A stretch of 64,000 bases of DNA from Companilactobacillus insicii (GTDB lineage: Bacteria; Bacillota; Bacilli; Lactobacillales; Lactobacillaceae): assembly GCF_003946015.1 (NCBI RefSeq), contig NZ_RHNU01000002.1, positions 1-64,000 of the forward strand. Reading direction: 5' to 3'. Position numbers and translations under genes: made by a program. Positions 15,890 to 29,104 of this stretch are shown here, piece by piece. The notes below the pieces were generated by a model. It ran no database searches. It worked only from the letters and a program-made list of their open reading frames with translations, and had not been told where the DNA came from. Numbering within the stretch: the stretch's first letter is position 1; each line of letters begins with the position of its first letter.

Positions 15890-17905
15890 ATGGTTGTAGT
15901 TACAGATAATGTTGAAAAAAGAAATGTTTCTCGCCTCTTTGAATCCGCAAAAATAGGTTCATTAAAGATTAAGAATCGTACAGTTATGGCACCACTAGGA
16001 TTAGTTGGATATTCAGATAGTGAGGGTGGCTTTTCTAAAAACGCTCAAGATATGTATATTCGTAGAGCCAAAGGTGGAGTCGGATTACTAACAGTCGGGC
16101 TAGTAGTTTGTAGTTATGATGACTTCGAAAAAGGTAGCGCTCCATGCCCTATAAATAATCCTTTTGATTTCATGAATACCTCTGCAGAAATGTTGCAGCA
16201 AATTCATTCTTACGGAACAAAAGCAATCTGTATGATAAGTGCTGGATCTGGACGTTCTTCATTTCCTAGAGCATCAAAGAAAAAATGGGCTCCTTCAGAA
16301 GCAACTAATAGATTTGACCCTAATCAAAAACATCGTGCAATGACACATGATGAAATTGAAAAAACAATAAGTGACTTTGTAAAAGGTGCAGCAATTTGTA
16401 AGGCAAGTGGATTTGATGGAGTAGAAATTCATGCTGTTCACGAGGGATACTTATTTGACCAATTCGCAATGAGTTTGTTTAACCACAGAGATGATGAATT
16501 TGGTGGAGACTTGGAGCACAGATTAAAGGTTGTTACAGATATAGTTAAAGGTATAAAAGCGCAATGTGGACAAGACTTCCCTGTATCAATTAGATACTCT
16601 CTAAAGAGCTTTATTAAAGAAATAAGAAATGGTGCTCTACCTGGTGAAAAATTCCAAGAAAAAGGTAGAGATATATCTGAAGGATTGGAAGCAGCCAAAA
16701 TACTTGAGGCAGCTGGATACGACATGCTAAATGTAGATGCTGGAACATATGACGCATGGTTCTGGAATCATCCACCAATGTACTTCGATAAAAAAGGCAT
16801 TTATAACACCTTCGGTGCACAAGTTAAATCTGCCGTAAAAATACCAGTAGCTGTTGCTGGTAGAATGGATGACCCAGAAGTAATTAATAATGCACTAGAT
16901 CAAGGTATTGATTTAGTAGAGTTCGGACGGCCTTTATTAGCTGATCCAGATTTACCAAATAAAATTAAGGCTGATGACTGGGAAGACATAAGACCTTGCA
17001 TCTCCTGCCAAGATGGTTGTCTGGCCAGACTTGAAAAAGGTTTACCTTTCTCATGTACTGTAAATCCCGCAACTGGTAGAGAATCAGCATACAAATTAAC
17101 TGCTCCACTCAAAACTAAAAATGTTCTAGTAATTGGTGGCGGTCCCGCAGGACTTGAAACAGCTTGGATATGTGGAACAAGAGGACACAACGTTACATTA
17201 TTAGAATCACATTCTGAATTAGGTGGAGAACTAGTTCCTGGATCAAAACCTAGTTTTAAGTCAAATGATCATGAACTTGTATTGTGGTATACTCGTCAAT
17301 TATCAAAAATGAAAAATGTAACTGTTAAACTAAACACTTCTGCAACAAAGAAGGATTTTGACAGTAATGATTATGATGCCGTCGTTGTTGCTACCGGATC
17401 TAAACCAATAATTCCAGACTTCGGTAGCGATAAAATGGTTACTGCATCTGACGTATTAACTAACCATGACAAAGTAGGACAAAAAGTTACTGTTGTTGGT
17501 GGCGGACTTGTTGGATGTGAAACAGCATTGTGGCTAGAACGTAAAGGAAAAGATGTCACGATTGTAGAAATGTCAGATGATATTTGCGGTGGTCCGCATG
17601 CACAATCATTTGCTAACTATCAAATGGTGAAAGAACTATTACCTTATGAAGGTATTGATGTAAAATTAAATACCAAAGTTGAATCAATAGAAAATACAAA
17701 TGTTAAAGTAACAAATTCAAATGGTAATGATGAAACGATCCCAGGTGATGACGTCGTTTGTACCCTAGGATATACACCTAATAATCCATTTATGCATTTA
17801 CTGGCAACAACCGATAAAGAATCATATCTAATTGGTGATTCTCATAATGTTTCTAACATAATGGGAGCAATTTGGTCAGCTTATGCAGTAGCTAAAGACA
17901 TATAA
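15890..17905 (+). CDS. Old-yellow-enzyme/2,4-dienoyl-CoA-reductase-type FMN/FAD/4Fe-4S oxidoreductase
   Basis: 671 residues starting at ATG 15890 (SD GGGAGGAG; an upstream in-frame ATG at 15824 has none). Residues ~14-355 form an FMN TIM barrel (NRTVMAPLGLVG, GVEIHAVHEGYLFDQF). Cys370, 373, 377 and 389 (C-x2-C-x3-C-x11-C) are the 4Fe-4S ligands. Residues ~410-671 form the FAD/NAD(P) domains (VLVIGGGPAGLETAW; VTVVGGGLVGCETALWL). This is the architecture of FadH, BaiCD/BaiH and clostridial enoate reductases, which reduce activated C=C bonds with NAD(P)H. Divergent LysR suggests substrate induction. Candidate substrates are unsaturated acids such as hydroxycinnamates, but this is inference. Confidence 0.85.
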   Translation: MVVVTDNVEKRNVSRLFESAKIGSLKIKNRTVMAPLGLVGYSDSEGGFSKNAQDMYIRRAKGGVGLLTVGLVVCSYDDFEKGSAPCPINNPFDFMNTSAEMLQQIHSYGTKAICMISAGSGRSSFPRASKKKWAPSEATNRFDPNQKHRAMTHDEIEKTISDFVKGAAICKASGFDGVEIHAVHEGYLFDQFAMSLFNHRDDEFGGDLEHRLKVVTDIVKGIKAQCGQDFPVSIRYSLKSFIKEIRNGALPGEKFQEKGRDISEGLEAAKILEAAGYDMLNVDAGTYDAWFWNHPPMYFDKKGIYNTFGAQVKSAVKIPVAVAGRMDDPEVINNALDQGIDLVEFGRPLLADPDLPNKIKADDWEDIRPCISCQDGCLARLEKGLPFSCTVNPATGRESAYKLTAPLKTKNVLVIGGGPAGLETAWICGTRGHNVTLLESHSELGGELVPGSKPSFKSNDHELVLWYTRQLSKMKNVTVKLNTSATKKDFDSNDYDAVVVATGSKPIIPDFGSDKMVTASDVLTNHDKVGQKVTVVGGGLVGCETALWLERKGKDVTIVEMSDDICGGPHAQSFANYQMVKELLPYEGIDVKLNTKVESIENTNVKVTNSNGNDETIPGDDVVCTLGYTPNNPFMHLLATTDKESYLIGDSHNVSNIMGAIWSAYAVAKDI

Positions 17906-17915
17906 AATAATCCAC

Positions 17916-17946
17916 AAAAAACGTCTGGCAAAAGTCAGGCGTTTTC
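17916..17946. terminator. Terminator after OYE gene (copy A of a repeated element)
   Basis: AAACGTCTG-GCAAAAGT-CAGGCGTTT stem with A and T runs on the two sides. Nearly the same 46-base segment recurs at 29057-29103. Confidence 0.85.
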
Positions 17947-18010
17947 GGTTTTATACTTTTTAGTATTGATGAATAATCAATACTAGTTTTTTTATTCATT
18001 TCTTGTATGG

Positions 18011-19708
18011 TTAAGTTTTACTACTGAACAAATAAACCACTGTACCATAAGGTGGTAAATCTAAATTATCACCATTGAATTTATTAGGTGCAGAGAAATT
18101 ACTGATTATCTTTTCCCCATCATCATTAAACTTAGGCAATTTCACAGTTTGATTTTCGACAGTAAAATTACCAGCTACAAACAATGTTTCATTCTCGCCT
18201 TTTCTTAAATAACAATAAGTATCTGGATTATCTTTATCTAATAATTCATATTTTCCCGTAGTTACAATCGGTAAATCATGCCTTAGCTTAATTAGTTTTT
18301 GGTAATAATAAAATACCGAATCTTTGTCGTCTAATGCATTCTTAACATTTATTTCTTTATAATTTGGATTCATTTTTATCCAGGGCTTGGATTCTGAAAA
18401 ACCAGCATTTTCACTTCCATCCCATGGCATAGGTGTACGTGCATTATCACGAGATTTTAAGTATATGCTACGCATTGTAAATTTTTTGGAAAGATTATAC
18501 TGGTCAATAAATCTATGATATGTATTAAATGTCTCCAGATCAGTATAATCATCAATTGAATTATATTTAGCATTAGTCATTCCCAATTCTTCACCTTCAA
18601 AGACAAAAGGTGTTCCTTGTTGCATATGCAAAATAGTTCCTAGCATTTTAGCCGACTGAGTTCTATATTCCCCATCATCATCACCAAATCTTGTAACTGG
18701 TCGAGCTTGATCATGGTTACTCCAATATAAGCTATTCCAACCGTTATGCTCATACATTGCATTTTGCCATTCAGTAAGTACTCTCTTTAAATCCACCAAT
18801 TTGAACCTTTTATCAGAATACTTACCATATTTACCGTAATCCAAATGCATATGATCAAAATGAAAAACCATATTCAATTCATTTCTAGAAGCATCCGCAT
18901 ATAGTACTCCTTCTTTTGAAGATGTGTGTGGAGTCTCACCAACAGTCATCACATTGTACTTACTTAAAACTTCACGATTCATTTCTTGCAAATATTCATG
19001 GACTTTTGGCCCATTAGCTGCACCTGCATAATAACTTCCTAATTTTCTGTTTTGTACAAGTGGACCGTCTGGATACTTAGGATCTTTGGAAATCAGAGAA
19101 ATGACGTCCATTCTGAACCCATCGATTCCCTTATTAAGCCAAAATTTCATAATATCGTAAACATCTTTACGAACTTCGGGATTTTCCCAATTCAAGTCTG
19201 GCTGTTCTTTAGCAAACAAATGCAAATAATACTGACCTAATTTATCAACATACTCCCATGTCGTGCCGCCAAAAGATGATCCCCAATTATTGGGAAGTTC
19301 ACCTTTTTTACCATTTTTCCATATATAGTAATCATGATACTTACTATCTTTACTTTTAATTGCATCTTTGAACCAAGGGTATTCACTTGAAGTATGGTTA
19401 ACAACCAAATCTAAAATGATTTTAATACCTAATTTATGTGCACTCTTAAGAAGAGTATCGAATTCTTCATCTGTTCCAAGAATAGGATTAATTTTTCGAT
19501 AATTACTAATATCGTATCCATTATCTATTTGTGGAGACATATAAATTGGATTCAACCAAATAATATCTACTCCCAGTTTTTTTAAATAATCTAACTTTTG
19601 ATTAATACCCGGAATATCACCGATTCCATCATTATTAGAATCATTAAAACTTTTTGGATAAACTTGATAAACTACACTTTTTTGCCACCACTTAATATCA
19701 TTCGTCAT
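18011..19708 (-). CDS. GH13 alpha-glucosidase (oligo-1,6-glucosidase/dextran glucosidase type)
   Basis: About 565 residues of the GH13 subfamily of oligo-1,6-glucosidases and DexB. Conserved regions: LVVNHTSSEYPWF, GFRMDVIS (nucleophile Asp), VGETPH (acid/base Glu), WSNHDQAR (transition-state Asp) and VVYQVYPKSF at the N-terminus. No signal peptide, so cytoplasmic. The start overlaps the end of the EIIA gene; ATGs at 19714, 19711 and 19708 follow SD TGAGG, and I chose 19708 by spacing (MTNDIKWW). Last gene of the mannose-family PTS operon, so it probably hydrolyses a phosphorylated or free alpha-glucoside brought in by that PTS. Confidence 0.88.
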   Translation of the reverse strand: MTNDIKWWQKSVVYQVYPKSFNDSNNDGIGDIPGINQKLDYLKKLGVDIIWLNPIYMSPQIDNGYDISNYRKINPILGTDEEFDTLLKSAHKLGIKIILDLVVNHTSSEYPWFKDAIKSKDSKYHDYYIWKNGKKGELPNNWGSSFGGTTWEYVDKLGQYYLHLFAKEQPDLNWENPEVRKDVYDIMKFWLNKGIDGFRMDVISLISKDPKYPDGPLVQNRKLGSYYAGAANGPKVHEYLQEMNREVLSKYNVMTVGETPHTSSKEGVLYADASRNELNMVFHFDHMHLDYGKYGKYSDKRFKLVDLKRVLTEWQNAMYEHNGWNSLYWSNHDQARPVTRFGDDDGEYRTQSAKMLGTILHMQQGTPFVFEGEELGMTNAKYNSIDDYTDLETFNTYHRFIDQYNLSKKFTMRSIYLKSRDNARTPMPWDGSENAGFSESKPWIKMNPNYKEINVKNALDDKDSVFYYYQKLIKLRHDLPIVTTGKYELLDKDNPDTYCYLRKGENETLFVAGNFTVENQTVKLPKFNDDGEKIISNFSAPNKFNGDNLDLPPYGTVVYLFSSKT

Positions 19709-20111
19709 CATCATCAACCTCAACTTGCATGGTATTTACATAAACGATAGATTCTTTTGCTTGGCTAATTAATTTTTCAACTCTTTCTTGAGTTAAATAT
19801 TTATCAGATGGCTCCATAGATATGGACAATGCTAATGGTAAATTCATACCGCTAATAATATGAGTATGTGGTCGAGTACGATAACTAAAGAATTTTTGAT
19901 TAACACTACCAGCCGTCATATCAGTCAAAACTACGATTTCTGTATCAGATGATTCATCCATCATTTTACTTATTTTATCTTCAATTGGATCATTATCCAT
20001 ATAAGCAGATAAGACACTAAGTTCAACCAATCCACCTGTAATAAAGTTCAGTGTATCTGCCATGCCATCAGCCAATTTATGATGAGATGCTAATATAATT
20101 TTACGTTTCAT
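19698..20111 (-). CDS. PTS mannose-family EIIA component
   Basis: 137-residue cytoplasmic phosphocarrier. The EIIA-Man fold is recognised from the N-terminus KIILASHHKLADGMADTL, where His10 of ASHH would accept phosphate from HPr, and from VVLTDMTAGSVNQKF. The acidic tail VEVDDDDE overlaps the glucosidase start. Fourth gene of the operon EIIB-EIIC-EIID-EIIA-glucosidase. Confidence 0.88.
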   Translation of the reverse strand: MKRKIILASHHKLADGMADTLNFITGGLVELSVLSAYMDNDPIEDKISKMMDESSDTEIVVLTDMTAGSVNQKFFSYRTRPHTHIISGMNLPLALSISMEPSDKYLTQERVEKLISQAKESIVYVNTMQVEVDDDDE

Positions 20112-20122
20112 TTTACATACTC

Positions 20123-20938
20123 CTAAGCTTTAAAAATACCTAAAAATGTTCCTACAAGTGATATTGCAATAACTAACAAAATAACTCTAGTTGGTGTCCA
20201 TTTCTTATTGCCTAATAATTTAAAAATCAACAATGTTAATAATGCTGGTAGCAATGCAGGCATAATTTTATCAAATACGCCGGTTTGAAGATTAAGTGCG
20301 ACTTTACCAAATTGGAATTTCACAGGTGCTGAAATTTTGACAACCGTAGCAATAAGGCCACCTACAACACTTAAGCCCATTATTGAGGCCGCTTCTGTAA
20401 AAATAGTTAATTTATTTCCTAAAGAAGTAATTAATCTTGTTCCTGATGTATAACCAACATCAAATAATTTTAATTTAACAAACCAGAAAATAATATTAGC
20501 GATAAACCAAACAATCGCACCTAACGGATTCCCCTGTAATGCCATATATCCAGAAATAGAACCCATAATTGTTGGCCATAATACCCAAACTAAAGTATCA
20601 CCAACACCAGCTAGAGGACCCATCAAACTGGTTTTTAATGATTGAACAGCATCCTTAGCCTTTATTCCATCACGTTCTTCCATTGCTAATGTTGCACCAA
20701 GAATCATTGATGACATTACGGTTGTTGAATTATAGTAATTAAAATGATTATTCAATGCAGCTTTGTATTCATCATCATTCTTATAAATTTTGCGTAATAC
20801 CGGAGCCATTGACCAAGCAACAGCTGGTCCCATTTGAGATTCATAATTAAATAAATTACAAGCCATAAAGTTATAGCGGACCGCTGCTCTACGTCTATCT
20901 TTTTTTGTAACTTTATATTTATCTGTATCACTCATCAT
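20123..20938 (-). CDS. PTS mannose-family EIID component
   Basis: About 271 residues. The IID signature appears as YNFMACNLFNYESQMGPAVAW near the N-terminus, then GPLAGVGDTLVWVLWPTIMG, with a hydrophobic C-terminal helix ending in the membrane. Start chosen at the paired ATGs 20938/20935 behind GAGGGAGA, overlapping the EIIC stop; the longer reading from 21046 would run far into EIIC in another frame. Forms the membrane complex with EIIC. Confidence 0.88.
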   Translation of the reverse strand: MMSDTDKYKVTKKDRRRAAVRYNFMACNLFNYESQMGPAVAWSMAPVLRKIYKNDDEYKAALNNHFNYYNSTTVMSSMILGATLAMEERDGIKAKDAVQSLKTSLMGPLAGVGDTLVWVLWPTIMGSISGYMALQGNPLGAIVWFIANIIFWFVKLKLFDVGYTSGTRLITSLGNKLTIFTEAASIMGLSVVGGLIATVVKISAPVKFQFGKVALNLQTGVFDKIMPALLPALLTLLIFKLLGNKKWTPTRVILLVIAISLVGTFLGIFKA

Positions 20939-21740
20939 AGTCGTCTCCCTCATCATCTGGTACCTCGCCTGATACTGGTGATGCCTCAGCATCAGTTGCC
21001 TTTTTAGATTCGCTAAAGAAGTACCAATATGCTGCTGCAAATCCAATTAGAGCTATACCCAATACTCCAACTTTTAAATAAGCGGCAAGTACAAAACCAA
21101 CAATTATGTATGGTAAGAATTTTTTTACAGGCATGTAATGCAGCAACATACCAATACCTACAACTGGTAGCATTCCACCAGCAACAGTTAATCCGTCTGT
21201 AACCCATTTTGGAACAACCTTCAAAATGAAAGTTACTACTTCTGGGCCAAAGAATACGATCAATGCAGCCGGTAAAGCAGTTTGTAAACTAAATAGAATC
21301 GGTCCAAGCCATGCTTCAACGTTCATTTTCTTCCATGCATTCTTATTATTATCAGATTGCATTTTGTGTGCTAAAAAGTTCGCTATAATACGTGCAACAA
21401 CTTCCAGTTGTATAGCTAATAATCCAACTGGTAAACCAACTGCAATCGCAGATTTGATACCTGTACCTGTACGCGTTGCAATAAATACACCGATAATAGT
21501 TGCTAATCCATAATTAGGAGCCGATGCACCACCTAAAGCCGCAACACCCAACATCATTAATTGAAAAGTACCAGCAATTGTTAATGCAGTTGTCAAATCT
21601 CCCATGATAATTCCGGCAATGGTTCCGACAATAACTGGGAACCATGACATAACAACAAGACCATTCTGATCAATTGTCATATAACCTGCTAATATAATAA
21701 TCAATATATCCTGTAATAATTGAATACCCGACATGATCAA
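20928..21740 (-). CDS. PTS mannose-family EIIC (sorbose-type) permease
   Basis: 270 residues with about seven or eight hydrophobic segments; typical IIC stretches are GIIMGDLTTALTIAGTFQLM, GVAALGGASAPNYGLATIIG and AVGLPVGLLAIQLEV. A hydrophilic acidic C-terminal tail follows (EVPDDEGDDYDE), unusually long for EIIC, and it encodes the SD of EIID. Sugar-translocating subunit of the operon's PTS. Confidence 0.88.
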   Translation of the reverse strand: MIMSGIQLLQDILIIILAGYMTIDQNGLVVMSWFPVIVGTIAGIIMGDLTTALTIAGTFQLMMLGVAALGGASAPNYGLATIIGVFIATRTGTGIKSAIAVGLPVGLLAIQLEVVARIIANFLAHKMQSDNNKNAWKKMNVEAWLGPILFSLQTALPAALIVFFGPEVVTFILKVVPKWVTDGLTVAGGMLPVVGIGMLLHYMPVKKFLPYIIVGFVLAAYLKVGVLGIALIGFAAAYWYFFSESKKATDAEASPVSGEVPDDEGDDYDE

Positions 21741-21748
21741 ATTTCCTC

Positions 21749-22216
21749 CTATTCGTTATATGGTTCCTCTGTATCAGTTGGTACATATTGAATTACAATT
21801 GGAATATTTTTGTCCTTAATTGCCTTCAAGTCTGTACGTTCCTTATCATTTAATGCAACAAATTTTGTTACAGGTTCACGACCATCTTCATTGAATATAA
21901 TTCCTAAATCAACTTTGGGAATATCCACTCCACCTTCAATAAGTCTTATTAAGGTTTCAGGTTCTTTAACTAATACAAACACTCTTTGTGTATCGTATTT
22001 ACCACTATTGAAATTTGTAATTGCCTTATTAGTGTCAATAATTGACATTCCAGTACCAGCTGGTTTTGACATTCTCATACTTGCTTTGATATCTTCATTT
22101 TTACTTATTTCATCATCAACAACCATAAATCTTTTTACCTTTAATGATTGGGCCCATTGATTAACAATCAATCCATGTACTAAACGTTGGTCAATTCTTG
22201 CTAAAACTACTGTCAT
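21749..22216 (-). CDS. PTS mannose-family EIIB component
   Basis: 155 residues; ARIDQRLVHGLIVNQWAQ carries the phosphorylated His14, and LVKEPETLIRLIEGGVDIPK is a typical EIIB stretch. First gene of the operon. SD GGAGG and a perfect TGGTATCGATACCA palindrome lie immediately upstream, so the operon is controlled by the adjacent LacI regulator. Confidence 0.9.
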   Translation of the reverse strand: MTVVLARIDQRLVHGLIVNQWAQSLKVKRFMVVDDEISKNEDIKASMRMSKPAGTGMSIIDTNKAITNFNSGKYDTQRVFVLVKEPETLIRLIEGGVDIPKVDLGIIFNEDGREPVTKFVALNDKERTDLKAIKDKNIPIVIQYVPTDTEEPYNE

Positions 22217-22235
22217 AATTTTATTCCTCCATTTT

Positions 22236-22249
22236 TGGTATCGATACCA
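22236..22249. promoter_or_regulatory. LacI-family operator O1 at the PTS operon
   Basis: Perfect 14-bp palindrome TGGTATCGATACCA with central CG, between the EIIB SD and the LacI stop codon. Related sequences occur upstream of the lacI-type gene itself (23314 and 23371). Confidence 0.8.
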
Positions 22250-22289
22250 TTTTTAATCTTAAAAAAAGAATATATAATATATTCGATTT

Positions 22290-23294
22290 TTAGGCTGAAT
22301 TCCTTGATATAACTTTTAAGTCTAATGGTTTTATATTTCTTTCAATATCACCATTTAATTCTGCAATCATGAGCTGAGCTGCTTTCACTCCCATCTCATT
22401 TACTGGCTGTCGAATTGTAGACAAAGGTATGTTCAACTTTGAGGACATAGGTTGATCATCAATTCCTAATACACCCAATTGAGAAGGTACCGAAATTCCA
22501 TTATTTCTGGCTGCTTCAACTATTCCAGCTGCAACCTCATCACTACCAGCAATAATTGCATCTGGCTTATTTGTCATATTCTTGATTTCCATTAGTATTT
22601 CATTTCCATCTTCTTCAGTATGCGCATCGTAAAACAACCAATTAGAATTAAAGCTTAATTTGGCCTCTTGTAACGCATCTTGAAATCCATGAAATCTATC
22701 TGAATCAAAGTCACTGCCCAGGAGCGCAATTGACAACTTTTTTCTACCAGTTGCATACGCTATTCTACTAAATCCCTGTTTAAGTAAATACTCTGTTCCT
22801 GACTTTAATCCTTTATACTGGTTCGCATATATCATTGGAATAGGTAAATCTTTCAAATATTCATTAGCAAGTACAATTTTTCCATACTTTAAATATTCTT
22901 TGATAACCGACCATTGATTTTCTATTGAACAAAGAATTACTCCATCAACTTGCTGCTTTTTGAGAAGCTCAAGAGCACCTAACTCTTGATTCTTATTACC
23001 AAAAGTTTGAACGATAATCGTATTAAATTCCGCATTAATCAACGTTCTTTCAATTGAATCTATTAAATACGAGAAAAACGGATTTACAATTCTAGGTACA
23101 ACAACTGCAAGTGACTTCGAGCTTGATCCTCTTAGTTGACGAGCTGCAGGCAAAGGAACATAACCCAGTTGATCCATTGCTCCCTTTACTAACGCTCTTT
23201 TCTTAGGAGAAACATGCGGACTATTATTTATTACCCTTGAAACGGTCGAAACAGACAATCCAGCTAATTTTGCAACGTCCGAAATAGTTGCCAA
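22290..23294 (-). CDS. LacI-family regulator of the PTS-glucosidase operon
   Basis: 334 residues: HTH ATISDVAKLAGLSVSTVSRV plus hinge helix (PLPAARQLRG) and a periplasmic-binding-like effector domain (IVNPFFSYLIDSIERTL; GVILCSIENQW; PDAIIAGSDEVAAGI; LGIDDQPMSSKLNIPLSTIR). Lies just upstream of and co-directional with the operon it probably represses. Two related operator sequences and a cre-like site sit upstream of it, indicating autoregulation and CcpA influence. Effector presumably the incoming sugar or its phosphate. Confidence 0.9.
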   Translation of the reverse strand: MATISDVAKLAGLSVSTVSRVINNSPHVSPKKRALVKGAMDQLGYVPLPAARQLRGSSSKSLAVVVPRIVNPFFSYLIDSIERTLINAEFNTIIVQTFGNKNQELGALELLKKQQVDGVILCSIENQWSVIKEYLKYGKIVLANEYLKDLPIPMIYANQYKGLKSGTEYLLKQGFSRIAYATGRKKLSIALLGSDFDSDRFHGFQDALQEAKLSFNSNWLFYDAHTEEDGNEILMEIKNMTNKPDAIIAGSDEVAAGIVEAARNNGISVPSQLGVLGIDDQPMSSKLNIPLSTIRQPVNEMGVKAAQLMIAELNGDIERNIKPLDLKVISRNSA

Positions 23295-23313
23295 TTGTAT
23301 TTCCCTCCTTCGT

Positions 23314-23327
23314 TGAAACCGATATCA
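23314..23327. promoter_or_regulatory. LacI-type operator O2 (degenerate)
   Basis: TGAAACCGATATCA matches 10 of 14 positions of the perfect operator at 22236, including central CG. It lies about 20 bases upstream of the lacI-type start. Confidence 0.55.
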
Positions 23328-23338
23328 CAACAATATGA

Positions 23339-23353
23339 TAGCAACCGCTTACA
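23339..23353. promoter_or_regulatory. cre-like site upstream of LacI-type gene
   Basis: TAGCAACCGCTTACA fits the cre consensus WTGNAANCGNWNNCW with one mismatch; located between the two upstream LacI-type operators. Confidence 0.5.
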
Positions 23354-23370
23354 CAATTGTCAATACATTT

Positions 23371-23384
23371 TGGTATCGATTTCA
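23371..23384. promoter_or_regulatory. LacI-type operator O3
   Basis: TGGTATCGATTTCA shares its left half and centre with the perfect operator at 22236; 57 bases from O2, a spacing that could allow looping or cooperative repression. Confidence 0.6.
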
Positions 23385-23425
23385 TAAAATTACATTTATA
23401 AATATAATTTAAAATACCTCAAAAC

Positions 23426-23463
23426 AAAAAGCAGTAATTGTCATACAACAATTACTGTTTTTT
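23426..23463. terminator. Terminator hairpin downstream of lacZ
   Basis: CAGTAATTGT/ACAATTACTG perfect 10-bp stem with A/T runs on both flanks, about 65 bases past the lacZ stop on the minus strand. Confidence 0.75.
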
Positions 23464-23527
23464 GAATCTAAATATGGCATGCACTACATATCATATCTGG
23501 GGGAGTGATTTTAAATAAATAATCTCA

Positions 23528-28098
<4,571 letters not shown>

Positions 28099-28186
28099 CC
28101 TTTCACTTCAATAGTTTGATACTCTAAATATAGTCTCTACTTAAATTTTTAAAAACATAAGATGATTCCATATTATTGTAATTATG

Positions 28187-28216
28187 TTGACTACAAACAA
28201 ACGAAGACAATATACT
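28187..28216 (+). promoter_or_regulatory. Promoter of AraC-family gene
   Basis: TTGACT (28187-28192), 18-base spacer, TATACT (28211-28216); the SD GGGGG and ATG 28236 follow. Confidence 0.65.
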
Positions 28217-28235
28217 CATGATGGGGGTTATATAA

Positions 28236-29066
28236 ATGAAAAAGGAAGAACAAGCAGATGTAGTAATAAACAATGAAGTGTTAAGTAATGACTTCAGCAT
28301 TTGTGAAGCTGGGTTCGAAAAATGTCGTCCATCAAAACCCGTTGAATATATTCCCATCAACTACTGGGTAATTCATTATTGTATCGATGGTGAGGGATAC
28401 TTTTCTTTAACTAATTCACCCAATGAGCACATCAGCGCGGGAGATATATTTATGATTCCAGCACATTGTGGCAATAGGTATTACCCAAAGAAAAATACCC
28501 CCTGGACATACAGATGGATTGGATTATCAGGAAATAAAGTAACAGAACTCCTAAAAAAATGTAATTTATCAACTAACGATTATGTCATTCATGATGCATT
28601 TGATGAAAATATTAATAAAATATTTGAAGAAGTATACCAATACTTCAAACGCAACAATACATTCGGCTCCCTAAGTTCAGTATTCTCATTGTTTGAATAT
28701 CTTTCGTCCAAAGAATTACTACCAGAAGAATTGGGAACAAAGGAACACTTGTTATTACAAATAACTAATTATATAAAAAGGCATTATTCTGATGATATCT
28801 CAGTCGATGAAGTTGCTAAGGTGCATAACATTGATAGATCGTACTTATTTAAATTATTCCAAAAATATAAAAAAATTACTCCTAGCCATTACATACAAAA
28901 CTTAAAACTACAAAAAGCTTGTTCTTTATTACGGAAAAGTTCGTTATCGGTCACTGATATAAGTTATGAATGTGGTTTTACTTCTCCTTCATATTTTTCC
29001 AAATTTTTTGTTGATAATATTGGTATGACTCCTTTAAAATATCGAAATCGTTTTATTATAAAATAA
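28236..29066 (+). CDS. AraC-family regulator (MsmR/RafR-like)
   Basis: 276 residues: an N-terminal cupin sugar-sensing domain (WVIHYCIDGEGYFSL, HISAGDIFMIPAHCGNRYYP, WTYRWIGLSG) and a C-terminal pair of AraC HTH motifs (DISVDEVAKVHNIDRSYLFK; SVTDISYECGFTSPSYFSKF). SD GATGGGGG before ATG 28236. Divergent from the permease-lacZ operon and convergent with the alpha-galactosidase gene, so it probably activates galactoside use on one or both sides in response to a galactoside. Confidence 0.88.
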   Translation: MKKEEQADVVINNEVLSNDFSICEAGFEKCRPSKPVEYIPINYWVIHYCIDGEGYFSLTNSPNEHISAGDIFMIPAHCGNRYYPKKNTPWTYRWIGLSGNKVTELLKKCNLSTNDYVIHDAFDENINKIFEEVYQYFKRNNTFGSLSSVFSLFEYLSSKELLPEELGTKEHLLLQITNYIKRHYSDDISVDEVAKVHNIDRSYLFKLFQKYKKITPSHYIQNLKLQKACSLLRKSSLSVTDISYECGFTSPSYFSKFFVDNIGMTPLKYRNRFIIK

Positions 29067-29069
29067 TCC

Positions 29070-29103
29070 ACAAAAAAACGTCTGGCAAAAGTCAGGCGTT
29101 TTC
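29070..29103. terminator. Bidirectional terminator (copy B of a repeated element)
   Basis: Same stem as at 17916 (CGTCTG/CAGGCG core with A7 and T runs). It ends both the AraC gene and, on the minus strand, the alpha-galactosidase gene. Confidence 0.85.
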
Positions 29104-29104
29104 T

